Assembly: GCA_016219325.1 (NCBI GenBank)
Contig: JACRNH010000018.1
Span: 1 to 47,440 of the forward strand
Source: Candidatus Collierbacteria bacterium
GTDB lineage: Bacteria; Patescibacteriota; Microgenomatia; UBA1400; JACPES01
Length of the DNA stretch: 47,440 nucleotides
Direction of reading: 5' to 3'
This document shows, one piece after another, positions 1 through 7,659 of this stretch. Made by a program: the position numbers and the translations under genes. Each line of letters begins with the position of its first letter. The stretch's first letter is position 1. The notes beneath the pieces were generated by a model. It did no database searches. It saw only the letters and a program-made list of their open reading frames with translations, and was not told the origin of the DNA.

Positions 1-1
1 G

Positions 2-655
2 GACGTAATGGGGAAGATAAGATTCCCTCATTTGGGATATATCTATCTGATCGCTTCGATTGACGATCATTCTCGATTTGTTCTCTCGTCCAACTGGTAC
101 GAAAGACAGACTAAACAGAATGTGTTTTTCATCTGGTACGCAGCTATAAGGCGTTGGGGAATCCCCAAAGCTATGCTACAAGACAGAGGCAGCCAGTACA
201 AAGCCAATACTCAGTTTGGTCAAGCTGACTACCAATATTATGCCGGATTATTAAAGATTGAACTAATTTGGGCCAGGAAAGCTCAAACCAAAGGCAAAAT
301 CGAAAGATTCTGGCGGTTTGTCCAACAAGACTTTGTCAGGGAAAACTTAAACGTCAATACTCTGGAAGAATTAAATCAACGCTGGAATCGATGGGTAGCT
401 TGGTATAACTTTAGCTGGAAAGGAGCAGCCCAAGGTTTAGACGGAAAAACTCCGGCTCAGGCATACCGCCCCTCTGACAGGAAAACCACCAGAGAAGAGA
501 AAGTCAGCAGAGAAAACACAATCTCTCTATACGGCCGGACTTACCCTATTCCTAAAGGATATATCGGAGCCAGAATCTGGGTAAAGCTTAAAGGCAACAA
601 ACTTCTGTTCGAGGCAAAAGGCAGGATCTTTTGGAAACAGCGGCTGAAACCATGA
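2..655 (+). CDS. DDE transposase (integrase core), 5'-truncated by the window edge
   Basis: Transposase of an insertion sequence with an rve/integrase catalytic core of the IS3/IS481 superfamily. The frame is open from the window edge and its first whole codon (2-4) encodes Asp, followed by a typical iDDHSR stretch, so the first catalytic Asp is probably that residue and the ATG at 8 is internal. The second Asp is in QDRGSQYK and the Glu in KGKIERFW, giving a complete DDE set. The C-terminal part (after about residue 150) resembles the small beta-barrel that follows the core in such transposases. The stop codon lies inside a 12-bp inverted repeat (633-669). Exact IS family not assigned; DDE assignment is secure. 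Confidence 0.9.
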   Translation, partial: DVMGKIRFPHLGYIYLIASIDDHSRFVLSSNWYERQTKQNVFFIWYAAIRRWGIPKAMLQDRGSQYKANTQFGQADYQYYAGLLKIELIWARKAQTKGKIERFWRFVQQDFVRENLNVNTLEELNQRWNRWVAWYNFSWKGAAQGLDGKTPAQAYRPSDRKTTREEKVSRENTISLYGRTYPIPKGYIGARIWVKLKGNKLLFEAKGRIFWKQRLKP

Positions 656-669
656 CGGCCGCTGTTTCC
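633..669 (+). terminator. Stem-loop spanning the transposase stop codon
   Basis: Perfect 12-bp inverted repeat GGAAACAGCGGC (633-644) and GCCGCTGTTTCC (658-669), with the TGA stop (653-655) in the 13-nt loop. There is no following T-run, so it may be a weak terminator, an mRNA-protecting hairpin or an IS structural element rather than a classical intrinsic terminator. Confidence 0.5.
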
Positions 670-708
670 CTGCCAGCCTTTCCAGTATTGCTTGTTTCGT
701 ATTTTAGT

Positions 709-756
709 GGTGACAATTCAAACATTAAGAAATGGGGACAATTGAAATGTTAAGTT
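709..756. repeat. Tandem IS terminal repeats (right end of the first IS)
   Basis: Two related 18-mers, starting GACAATTCAAACATTAAG at 712 and GACAATTGAAATGTTAAG at 737, match at 15 of 18 positions and are 25 bp apart. Placed just after the transposase gene, they look like the duplicated transposase-binding repeats at an IS end. The left end is outside the window. The second IS (36648-37954) also has doubled terminal repeats. Confidence 0.55.
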
Positions 757-770
757 ACAAATGATAAAAT
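742..770 (+). promoter_or_regulatory. Promoter of the SDR gene; -35 lies in the IS end
   Basis: TTGAAA (742-747), a 17-bp spacer and TAAAAT (765-770). The ATG at 777 is 6 nt beyond the -10 box, so transcription should begin at or next to the start codon (leaderless mRNA). The -35 box is part of the terminal repeat of the IS, which suggests a hybrid promoter made by the insertion. Confidence 0.6.
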
Positions 771-776
771 ATTGAC

Positions 777-1502
777 ATGTCTTTTTCATTGGTTGGCAAA
801 AAGGCATTGGTTACTGGGTCTACTGATGGATTGGGTCGTAAAATAGCGCTAGAGTTGGCAAAACAGAAAGCAGATGTAATTGTTCACGGTCGTGACGTGA
901 AGAAGGCGGATAGCGTTGTCAAAGAGTTAATTGGAATTTATCCAGACGGGAAATTTGAAAGTATAGTTTGTGACTTGAATAAATCCGGTTCGATAGAGCC
1001 AGTGTTTTCTGGGGTAAAAAATTTGGATATTTTGATAAATAATGCCGGTATTTGGCAAGAGGGAAAGACTCTTGATGTGAAGGCGGAAAGAATTATCGAA
1101 ATTGTGAACGTTAATTTAAGTGCTCCTCTATTAATCGCTAGAACACTTTTGCCCGTACTGCAAAAATCTCAATTTGGGCAAATATTGAATGTTGTCAGCG
1201 TGGCAGGGATTGAAATTCCTTCAGGGTATTTTCATACGATTTATTCGGCGACTAAATTTGGGCTGCAAGCGTTTAGCGAGGCTTTGGAAAAAGAATATGA
1301 CAATAAACAGCTTCGGATTATGGGATATTATCCCGGAGGGATGGAAACAAATTTGTTTAAGAAAGCAGGGAATGATTATAAGGCTCATGAACCGTGGATG
1401 TTTGACCCGCAGGAGTCAGTCGAGGCAATTATATTTATGTTAACCCGTGACCCCAAGCTGAATGTTAAACGAATGGATCTAATTAATCACCTGCAAAAAT
1501 AA
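777..1502 (+). CDS. SDR family NAD(P)-dependent oxidoreductase
   Basis: Classical short-chain dehydrogenase/reductase of 241 residues, the usual length for the family. Visible motifs are the nucleotide-binding TGSTDGLG at residues 13-20, NNAG at 88-91, the catalytic Ser near 141 and YSATK with Tyr156 and Lys160. The substrate cannot be told from sequence. There is no Shine-Dalgarno; the ATG lies 6 nt after a -10 box, so a leaderless transcript is expected. It sits between an IS end and a broken dehydrogenase gene, in an accessory region, so it may have been acquired. Assignment to the family is firm, specific function unknown. Confidence 0.93.
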   Translation: MSFSLVGKKALVTGSTDGLGRKIALELAKQKADVIVHGRDVKKADSVVKELIGIYPDGKFESIVCDLNKSGSIEPVFSGVKNLDILINNAGIWQEGKTLDVKAERIIEIVNVNLSAPLLIARTLLPVLQKSQFGQILNVVSVAGIEIPSGYFHTIYSATKFGLQAFSEALEKEYDNKQLRIMGYYPGGMETNLFKKAGNDYKAHEPWMFDPQESVEAIIFMLTRDPKLNVKRMDLINHLQK

Positions 1503-1553
1503 ATGTTATCACGAGAATTAAGATGATTTTTTAATCAAATATAAATAGTAATT

Positions 1554-2435
1554 GTGAATAAATTTAAAAAGATTGCTGTCATAAATATTTTGAATCTGCC
1601 AAAGTTTGCCGAAGAGACCCTTCGGGGATATTCTGATAGTGAGATTATTTTCCCAACTGTAGATAGCAAATCAGAAGAGGAAACTATTAAAATAATCGGT
1701 GACGCTGGCGCCGTTTTGGGTTCTTGGAATTCTACGATTACCCCCAGAGTATTGGAAGTTTGTTCTGACATAAAATATATCGGTATTTGCGGGACCAGCT
1801 TAACTAAGATCGATGTTGAAGCTGTCCAAAAAAAGGGCATAACGCTTAAAAATGTCGTAGATTACGGGGACGAGGCGACGGCAGAGTTCATTTTTTCGCA
1901 ACTTCTCAATTTATTCCGTGGTTTTGGGAAATATCAATGGGACGATCAACAGTCAGAATTAAATGGAAAAAAAATTGGGATAGTTGGTCTTGGAGCAGTT
2001 GGCCAACAAGTGGCAAGGTTAGCGCTAGGATTTAACATGAACGTCTTTTATTTTTCCAGAACTCGTAATTCATAATGGGAATCCAAAGGATTAGTCTATA
2101 AAAAACTAGAAGATTTATTGTCCAGCTGTGACGTTGTCTCTCTCAATGTTCCTCGCAATTTAACTATATTAACTAAAAAAGAATTTGACTTAATTAAACC
2201 AAAGACTGTTCTTGTAAATACTGCGATTGGATCCGTTTTTGATTTTTCTAGTTTTGTCGATTGGATTAAAAAGGGTAAAAATTTTGCAATTTTTGATAAT
2301 CAAGAGTATTTAGATCGGGTTAAAGATTTGCCAAACGTGATCGCTCCGTCAATTACAGCGGGAAGAACTAAAGAATCTATTGACCGTTTAGGACAAAAAG
2401 TTTTGGATAATATAAAATCATATTTGGAGAAATAA
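1554..2435 (+). pseudogene. D-2-hydroxyacid dehydrogenase-like gene with an in-frame TAA
   Basis: A GTG-initiated reading frame of 293 codons resembles NAD-binding D-isomer-specific 2-hydroxyacid dehydrogenases. The Rossmann motif GLGAVGQQ is near residue 145, followed by the typical strand ending FYFSRT. The frame is broken by one TAA at 2073-2075 and continues in the same frame to 2435 with clear family similarity (VVSLNVP, VLVNTA). Catalytic residues also differ: the Arg of the usual NTARG segment is Ile, and the His of the usual PHIA segment is Ser. The gene is therefore a nonsense-mutated copy of an already atypical, probably non-dehydrogenase member. A sequencing error at the TAA is the alternative. 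Confidence 0.8.
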
Positions 2436-2636
2436 CTCTTCCGCATTGTCTTGGTTTTATTCTTCTTCCCCTGGCTGTCTTAAGCGCAGGGGCGAACGAC
2501 AGGTTGGGAATTAATTCAGCAGGGCAATCGCCTGTTGTTTTGGATTTTGGTTCAATTGCCGCTATAATTGCTAGCCTTCTTCTTTTATCCTAAATCATAT
2601 CTTCCAATTTCTTCTAATATATTCTAAAATCATCTA
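2436..2636. other. Intergenic stretch with a possible gene remnant
   Basis: No intact gene is visible. A plus-strand frame from about 2438 to 2590 reads a hydrophobic then polar then hydrophobic peptide (contains LPLAVLSAGAND and IAAIIASLLLL) without its own start codon, which looks like the tail of a membrane protein whose 5' part has been lost. The right end holds the -10 box of the next gene. Confidence 0.25.
2625..2630 (+). promoter_or_regulatory. -10 box of the fic gene, leaderless spacing
   Basis: TAAAAT at 2625-2630 is followed by 6 nt and the ATG at 2637. The -35 region (TTCCAA, 2602-2607, 17-bp spacer) is weak. The spacing matches the other leaderless promoters in this window. Confidence 0.45.
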
Positions 2637-3614
2637 ATGCTCGGATATAAGTATCGGGAAAATCAGAAGATAAAGTCTTATCTTGCCAGGCTTAACATTT
2701 TGCGTCAGGTTTTCAGCTCTCTTCCTTCTTTCCCGGATCTTGAAGATAGTCTCCGCCGCGAATCTCTTCTTCACAGCTCTATTTTTTCGGCCCGGATTGA
2801 AGGAAATCCGCTAACTCCGGCGCATATCCATAACCAAATTAGGGCGCCGAAAAAAGATTTGAATAAAATTGAAATTTTTAATTTACTTAGAGCTTATAGA
2901 TATATTGATTCCAGCAGGGCCAATAAAGTATTTTCCACAGCTTTTATTTTGAGGCTTCATTTACTGACAATGCGCGGTTTATCTTTCGATTGCGGTCATT
3001 TCCGCCATGAACCATGGGCTGTATTTAACCAAGCCGGCGTTGCCGTGTACATTGCGCCGTCTCCGGCAGGGTTAAAAAATCTTATGAATGAATACATTAA
3101 TATTGTCAATACTTCGCGATTTTCTGTGCCGGTGACGGCTGCGGTTGCCCAGTTTTTGTTTGAAAAAATCCATCCGTTTGCTGATGGAAATGGGCGGGTT
3201 GGGCGGCTTGTATCGGCATATCTTTTAAAGGTTGGAAAATATGGCATGAGAGGATTAGTTCCGCTTGAAGTGCTTATTGACGAACATCGCGAACAATATT
3301 ATGAAGTATTGGAGCCAACCCGAAATGTGACGCCGTTTGTCGAATTTTTCCTTAAAGGCTTGATTTTTCAGATAGAAATCGCGTTAAAGAAATTCAAGCA
3401 GTCAAAAATTGCGCCGGAAGATGCTCTTTTGCCGCGCCGCCGGGAGATTCTTGAAATATTGAAAGATCATCCTTTATGTTCTTTCGACTTTATTTCCCGT
3501 CGTTTTCCGGCCGTCAACCCAAAAACACTTCACTATGATTTATTGAAACTGCAAGAAGGCGAATATGTCAAAAAAATCGGCAAAACCAGAGGCAGCGTAT
3601 ATAGAGCGTCGTAA
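2637..3614 (+). CDS. Fic family protein, class II with N-terminal inhibitory helix
   Basis: Fic-domain protein of 325 residues that would transfer AMP (or a related group) to a target hydroxyl. The active-site loop HPFADGNGRVGR at 179-190 is complete, with the catalytic His179. The inhibitory motif of class II Fic proteins, Ser51-x3-Glu55-Gly56, is present in SARIEGN. The C-terminal 70 residues look like a winged helix (LKLQEGEYVKKIG). About 100 nt follow before a second, differently organised Fic locus. No Shine-Dalgarno is seen; a TAAAAT box 6 nt upstream of the ATG implies a leaderless message. Target unknown. Confidence 0.93.
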   Translation: MLGYKYRENQKIKSYLARLNILRQVFSSLPSFPDLEDSLRRESLLHSSIFSARIEGNPLTPAHIHNQIRAPKKDLNKIEIFNLLRAYRYIDSSRANKVFSTAFILRLHLLTMRGLSFDCGHFRHEPWAVFNQAGVAVYIAPSPAGLKNLMNEYINIVNTSRFSVPVTAAVAQFLFEKIHPFADGNGRVGRLVSAYLLKVGKYGMRGLVPLEVLIDEHREQYYEVLEPTRNVTPFVEFFLKGLIFQIEIALKKFKQSKIAPEDALLPRRREILEILKDHPLCSFDFISRRFPAVNPKTLHYDLLKLQEGEYVKKIGKTRGSVYRAS

Positions 3615-3704
3615 AACAGGTGAACGGCCGAAATTCCGGTCGGAAGGCAAAGAAAAGAATTTTTAGAATGGTTAAGCAAAGAAACTAAATAGGCCTTCTT
3701 TGAG

Positions 3705-3713
3705 TGATATAAT
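3705..3713 (+). promoter_or_regulatory. Extended -10 promoter of the Fic antitoxin-toxin pair
   Basis: Perfect extended -10, TGATATAAT (3705-3713), ends 6 nt before the ATG at 3720. No good -35 box is visible, as is usual with an extended -10. A leaderless transcript is predicted. Confidence 0.6.
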
Positions 3714-3719
3714 TTAGTC

Positions 3720-3893
3720 ATGATTTTACGAAAAGTTTTAAGAAAAAGCTATAAAAAATATCAGAAGGCGGGGAAAGGGCCAAAAAGAGCACTAAGTTTT
3801 TTGCGGGCCTTCATGCCAGAAATTATATTCAGGACGACTAAACTTGAAGGTGAGCCGGTAACCAGAAAAATGGTAAAGTCGATATTTGAGTGA
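3720..3893 (+). CDS. Small VbhA-like Fic antitoxin candidate
   Basis: An unlisted-size 57-residue ORF directly upstream of a Fic gene. Residues 39-44 (TTKLEG) fit the [S/T]xxxE[G/N] inhibitory motif that class I antitoxins such as VbhA supply in trans to block ATP binding by their Fic toxin. Length is close to that of VbhA. The N-terminal half is strongly basic (RKVLRKSYKKYQK). Its TGA stop overlaps the GTG start of the Fic gene in a GTGA junction, the usual arrangement for translational coupling, and an extended -10 promoter lies 6 nt before the ATG. The alternative is one class II Fic gene split by a frameshift; the precise GTGA overlap and own promoter argue against it. Confidence 0.65.
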   Translation: MILRKVLRKSYKKYQKAGKGPKRALSFLRAFMPEIIFRTTKLEGEPVTRKMVKSIFE

Positions 3894-4531
3894 TAAAAAA
3901 TTCATCTTCCAAACCCAAGGGCGCAACTTCGTATAAAGAAACTGCGTTTGGGATTATCCCCAGATCAAAGCTTCTTAATCTTGAACTTGAAGGAACAAAA
4001 AGAGGGTTAGAATTTATTTATCGGCTGGTTGAGAGATATCCTGCGACAGAAATTACTTCTAAAATAATCCTTAAAATTCACCAAGAATCGTTTGGCTGGA
4101 TATTTCCAAGCTGGGCAGGGAAATATCGAACCATTAGGGTTGAATTTTCAGGAAAAGAAGCAATTTCGTCTTATCAAATTTCAGAATTGATTATTAATTT
4201 ATGCGCTGGTTTAAAAGAACGGTTGAAAGGTTTAAATTCTACAAGCGATAAATATCCGGAAGAAATAATTGAGCTATTGGCCTGGTTTCAGCATCGATTC
4301 GTTTGGATTCATCCATTTCAGGATTATAATGGTCGAGTTGCCAGAATGCTTACGATTTTAATCCTCTTAATCTTGGGCTTACCGCCTGTTGAAATTATGG
4401 CCGGGACCGGAAGTGATAGAGAGAAATATCTGAACGCTATGTATTCGGCCGACGAAGGCGACTATTCAAAGTTGGAAGATCTTTTAGGGAAAGCATTGAG
4501 GGAATCTTTGGCCAAAGCAGTGCTAAAATAA
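3890..4531 (+). CDS. Fic/Doc family toxin (no inhibitory helix of its own)
   Basis: Fic-fold protein of 213 residues that starts at a GTG overlapping the upstream small ORF. The active loop at about 140-151 is HPFQDYNGRVAR: the catalytic His, Asp, Asn and both Arg are kept, but the first Gly of the HPFxDGNGR consensus is Tyr, which could alter nucleotide placement. A Fic-typical segment (SWAGKYRT) precedes it. It lacks an N-terminal [S/T]xxxE[G/N] helix, which instead is in the preceding 57-residue protein, so the pair fits a class I Fic toxin-antitoxin module. Substrate and exact modification are unknown. Confidence 0.87.
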   Translation: MIKNSSSKPKGATSYKETAFGIIPRSKLLNLELEGTKRGLEFIYRLVERYPATEITSKIILKIHQESFGWIFPSWAGKYRTIRVEFSGKEAISSYQISELIINLCAGLKERLKGLNSTSDKYPEEIIELLAWFQHRFVWIHPFQDYNGRVARMLTILILLILGLPPVEIMAGTGSDREKYLNAMYSADEGDYSKLEDLLGKALRESLAKAVLK

Positions 4532-4577
4532 TATTATTGTTACTCGGTATCTTATTCGGAATATTCATAAAAAAATT

Positions 4578-5894
4578 ATGGAATCAAAACCAAGCATTCT
4601 TCAAGTAAATAAGATCTTAGAAATTATTCTTGATTATGCGGCACATTGCCTGCGCGAAGCCCAAAAGTCCATCCCAGTAATTGAAGTGCTGCCGACACCT
4701 AGTATTAAAGTTGGACCAGAAATGGTAGTCAGAACCTTGTCTGATTCTAAAGTTAATAAAATTGAGGCTTGTGCCATTCATATAACAGGGAATGGCAGTT
4801 CAGGGAGCAATATTTGGGAAACGAAAACAGGCAAATTCATCCGTAATCCAAAAACAAAAGATAAAGATAAAGAACAGCTATTTCAAGACAGCATGTATGG
4901 CGTATCGGCAGCTGCATTGATGGAGCTTCAGGCTGCAACGCCCAGCGGAGAAACCCCTGGGTTTGTAAAGGTAATTGGGGTTGGTCAAATAAATGAGACG
5001 GAAATTCAACCATGTGCTGACGCAGCGCAGCTAAAAACAAGCGAGGCGGGCATACTCGTCGAAAAAGAAGACATGAGTAATCAGGCAAACATCGATTCGC
5101 GTCAAAAACTATATGGTTTAGTTACATATTTGCAAGGTCAAAAACTTTTAAAAGATAAAGCTGGTTTAATGGCAACAGATATCAAGGGTTCCATTAAATG
5201 GGGAGGGGTTGACGCTAGCGGAAAATTGCAAAGCTCTAAAGTGTTGGATATTGATTTTGTTGAACCCATTACTCCCGGATCGAAAGCCCGACACTATGCG
5301 CTCCAGCTAAATTGGGTAAATATTGGCGTGCAATTCATGAAATATGCCGCTCAAAATGCACATACGGAAGAATACAAGGCTTTTCGAGATAACCCCTTTG
5401 CCGAAATGTTATACGCGCTAGCGATTGGGATTGACTATGAATTCTTGCCAGAAACAGAAAAAGTTAGATTTAAGGAACTAGTGGGATTCAGTCCGTCATC
5501 TTTAGAAAATATGTGTGATTTACTAATTGATGCCAAAGTTGAAGATTTTACTCAAGGCAAAGATTTTAAGATTTCCAGAGAACAGTTCTTGGAAGCAGAC
5601 AGGGCTATGTTAATGATTAGAGAAAATCCTTTGCCATTAAATTGTATTAACGGAGAGACGGTTTTAAATTTTAAATCAAAGTTTTTGTCTGATTTTGGCG
5701 TAAGAAACGAATTCGGCTTTCTGCTAGATTATCAAGATGCCTTTAATGGAAAATTAACTTCTTCTTTTGCCTTGGATATGAATGATGCGGAAAAGAAATG
5801 GTTAGAAGATAATATCCCAGATGCGGTCGCAATAGTCCATGCGGAATATTCAGATCGCGACGAACATGCTGGCACTCAAGAGCTCTATAAATAA
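4578..5894 (+). CDS. Hypothetical protein, 438 residues, no recognised family
   Basis: I do not recognise this protein. It has no signal peptide, no membrane segments and only four cysteines. It is a soluble, mixed-composition protein with a Lys/Asp-rich patch near residues 90-97 (KTKDKDKE) and an acidic end. The gene starts 46 nt after the Fic toxin on the same strand and could share its transcript. Position next to two Fic genes makes a Fic target, accessory factor or unrelated cargo possible, but nothing in the sequence decides this. Uninterrupted length and normal codon pattern support it as a real gene. Confidence 0.75.
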   Translation: MESKPSILQVNKILEIILDYAAHCLREAQKSIPVIEVLPTPSIKVGPEMVVRTLSDSKVNKIEACAIHITGNGSSGSNIWETKTGKFIRNPKTKDKDKEQLFQDSMYGVSAAALMELQAATPSGETPGFVKVIGVGQINETEIQPCADAAQLKTSEAGILVEKEDMSNQANIDSRQKLYGLVTYLQGQKLLKDKAGLMATDIKGSIKWGGVDASGKLQSSKVLDIDFVEPITPGSKARHYALQLNWVNIGVQFMKYAAQNAHTEEYKAFRDNPFAEMLYALAIGIDYEFLPETEKVRFKELVGFSPSSLENMCDLLIDAKVEDFTQGKDFKISREQFLEADRAMLMIRENPLPLNCINGETVLNFKSKFLSDFGVRNEFGFLLDYQDAFNGKLTSSFALDMNDAEKKWLEDNIPDAVAIVHAEYSDRDEHAGTQELYK

Positions 5895-6008
5895 AAAGCA
5901 AGAGAACTTACGAATGTAATTATGAAAAAATATGGACTTGGATAAACGACTGTTGTCAAAAGATCTTTTTAATAGTATTTTCGCCAAACATGGGGTAAAA
6001 TCGGGGAA
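5895..6008 (+). promoter_or_regulatory. Intergenic region with -10 box for the hydrolase gene
   Basis: TAAAAT (5996-6001) lies 7 nt before the ATG at 6009, consistent with a leaderless promoter, but no -35 box at proper spacing is seen. A 32-codon ORF (5932 to about 6030) overlaps the hydrolase start; I regard it as chance. Confidence 0.35.
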
Positions 6009-6887
6009 ATGGAACAGCCGGCCAGGGTGATAAACATCGTAACTCCAAAGAAATTTATTCTGAACGGTTTATGGTTTGGATCAGAATCCCCTTCTAAAAT
6101 TATTATTTTTATTCACGGGTTAGGCGGAAATGCTTTTTCCAGTCATAAACTAATTACTCCTTTAGCGAACAATCAAACGGCGGTGATAACTTTCAGCAAC
6201 CGCGGTCATGATCAGATTTCATCAACAAAAAAAGTTGATAACAGGAAAAAGAAAGGCTATTCGCGGATAACCGCCGGAGAGTCAATGGAAATTTTTACTG
6301 ATTGCGTTGACGATATTCAGGGAGCGGTTAATTACGCTTTATCGGTTAACCAAAAGGCTTTAATTTATTTATCCGGCCATTCCACCGGCTGCCAAAAATC
6401 GGTTTATTATTTAAGCCGTTTTGGAAAACAAAAATTTATCAAAGGGGTAATTTTATTGGCGCCGATGAGCGATTATGCCTCGATTTTAAAGTCCGATAAA
6501 AACGGCAACTTAAAAACCGCAGAAAATTTTGCCGGAAATTTAGTCAAAAAGAACCAGCCGCAAAGCTTGCTCCCTCCGGAAATCTGGCCGGACATGGTCA
6601 GCGCCCAAAGATTATTAAGTTTGGCAACGCCGGAAAGCCGGGAAGAAATTTTTTGTTACGCTGTTTCCGGTAAGATTCCTGACATATTCAGGAAAATCAA
6701 AATACCGGCGCTGATTGTTTTAGCTCAAAAAGACGAATACCGCGACCGGCCCATCAATAAAATCGCAGCTTGGTTTGAGGGAAATTCTAAATTGGAAAAA
6801 CTATCCATTAATATTATTCCCTTTGCCCCGCATAATTTTTATCGATTTGAAGACCAAGTATTAAATTTAATAAAAAAATTCATTTAA
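6009..6887 (+). CDS. Alpha/beta hydrolase
   Basis: Cytoplasmic serine hydrolase of 292 residues with the alpha/beta fold. The oxyanion segment HGLGGN is at 36-41, the nucleophile elbow GHSTG is at 123-127 with Ser125, and a late Asp (QKDEYRD) and His (FAPHNFY) complete the triad. The pattern with a long insertion between the first strand and the elbow recalls the DUF1749 / siderophore-esterase-like group, but I would not assign a substrate. It is followed by a toxin-antitoxin operon with its own promoter. Confidence 0.88.
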   Translation: MEQPARVINIVTPKKFILNGLWFGSESPSKIIIFIHGLGGNAFSSHKLITPLANNQTAVITFSNRGHDQISSTKKVDNRKKKGYSRITAGESMEIFTDCVDDIQGAVNYALSVNQKALIYLSGHSTGCQKSVYYLSRFGKQKFIKGVILLAPMSDYASILKSDKNGNLKTAENFAGNLVKKNQPQSLLPPEIWPDMVSAQRLLSLATPESREEIFCYAVSGKIPDIFRKIKIPALIVLAQKDEYRDRPINKIAAWFEGNSKLEKLSINIIPFAPHNFYRFEDQVLNLIKKFI

Positions 6888-6935
6888 TCTTCATTAAATT
6901 TAAAAGCGCGACCCAAGTTTCACATTTTGTACGAT

Positions 6936-6964
6936 TTGACAGTTTGTAAGATTAGGGTTAGAAT
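6936..6964 (+). promoter_or_regulatory. Consensus promoter of the Phd/PIN toxin-antitoxin operon
   Basis: TTGACA (6936-6941), a 17-bp spacer and TAGAAT (6959-6964), then exactly 6 nt to the ATG at 6971. The same -35, spacer, -10 and 6-nt gap occur before the second toxin-antitoxin operon (35509-35537, minus strand). A leaderless transcript is predicted. Confidence 0.75.
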
Positions 6965-6970
6965 GTAGTT

Positions 6971-7219
6971 ATGCTGCAAACGATCAGTGCTACTACCGCC
7001 AGGGACAATTTTGCCGATATTATTAATAAGGCCATGTATGCAGGGCAAGAATATATTGTGGTTAAGCAGGGAAAACCGGCAGTTCTTATAACTCCAGCCC
7101 AAAAGATTAGTGCTCCCAAAGCCAGAGGAACTCAATTTCTTCTAAAACTAGCGAAGTATAACTTAAGGGGCGCTCCTAAAGATTTGGCCAAAAACCATGA
7201 CAAGTACATTTGGGAATAA
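6971..7219 (+). CDS. Type II antitoxin, Phd/YefM family
   Basis: 82-residue antitoxin. The N-terminal 55 residues have the Phd/YefM DNA-binding fold pattern (ISATTARDNFADIINKA, then YIVVKQGKPAVLI). The C-terminal 25 residues would wrap the toxin. It overlaps the downstream PIN toxin gene by 23 nt, as expected for a coupled pair. The protein normally represses its own promoter, which here is a strong consensus site directly in front of the start codon. Phd-type antitoxins are known partners of PIN toxins as well as of Doc and YoeB. Confidence 0.9.
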   Translation: MLQTISATTARDNFADIINKAMYAGQEYIVVKQGKPAVLITPAQKISAPKARGTQFLLKLAKYNLRGAPKDLAKNHDKYIWE

Positions 7220-7643
7220 AAAGGTCATTGTCGATTCCGATGCCCTGATTGGCTTGATCCATAAAGACGATTCATTGCACAAAAGATGTTTTAAGGTTTC
7301 CGAATTTCTCTCGGTTAATGGTTTTACAGTGGCAGTGCCGTACCCAATAGTATTAGAAGCGGCAACAGCCCTAGCGAAAGATAAAAACATCAGGCGGCCG
7401 GATTTAGCGGCAAGACTATTGAAAGATCATTCTTTGCTCAAGGGTGACGAAATTGAGTGGAAAGATGTGAATAAGCTGGTGTCAAGACTATATAATCCGA
7501 GGACTTCAAAACAGAATTCTCCTTTTGATTATTATTTGCTGGCCGTAGCAAAGCTAAATAATATCGATCTGGTTTTTTCCTTCGATTCATTTTATAGAAA
7601 ACAGGGATTGACGTTAGTTGAAGATATAGTCGCAATGGATTAA
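7197..7643 (+). CDS. PIN-domain ribonuclease toxin (VapC-like)
   Basis: 148-residue PIN nuclease, cognate of the preceding antitoxin. Four acidic metal-binding positions are visible: Asp in VDSDALI near residue 13, Glu in VLEAATAL near 55, Asp in SPFDYYLLAVA near 110 and Asp in FSFDSFYRK near 129. Such toxins cleave RNA, often tRNA, when freed from the antitoxin. The ATG at 7197 lies inside the antitoxin gene; a slightly later start is possible. The gene ends just before endonuclease Q, so the repair genes may be read from the toxin-antitoxin promoter. Confidence 0.9.
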   Translation: MTSTFGNKKVIVDSDALIGLIHKDDSLHKRCFKVSEFLSVNGFTVAVPYPIVLEAATALAKDKNIRRPDLAARLLKDHSLLKGDEIEWKDVNKLVSRLYNPRTSKQNSPFDYYLLAVAKLNNIDLVFSFDSFYRKQGLTLVEDIVAMD

Positions 7644-7659
7644 GGAGTGATGGAATTTT

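Noticed and set aside
3615..3692. Frame after the first Fic stop reading PVGRQRKEFLEWLSKETK
   Set aside because: No start codon and two stops separate it from the Fic gene; perhaps a remnant, not supportable as a gene.
5932..6030. 32-codon ORF overlapping the alpha/beta hydrolase start
   Set aside because: Overlaps the hydrolase, no promoter or conserved motif; chance ORF more likely.
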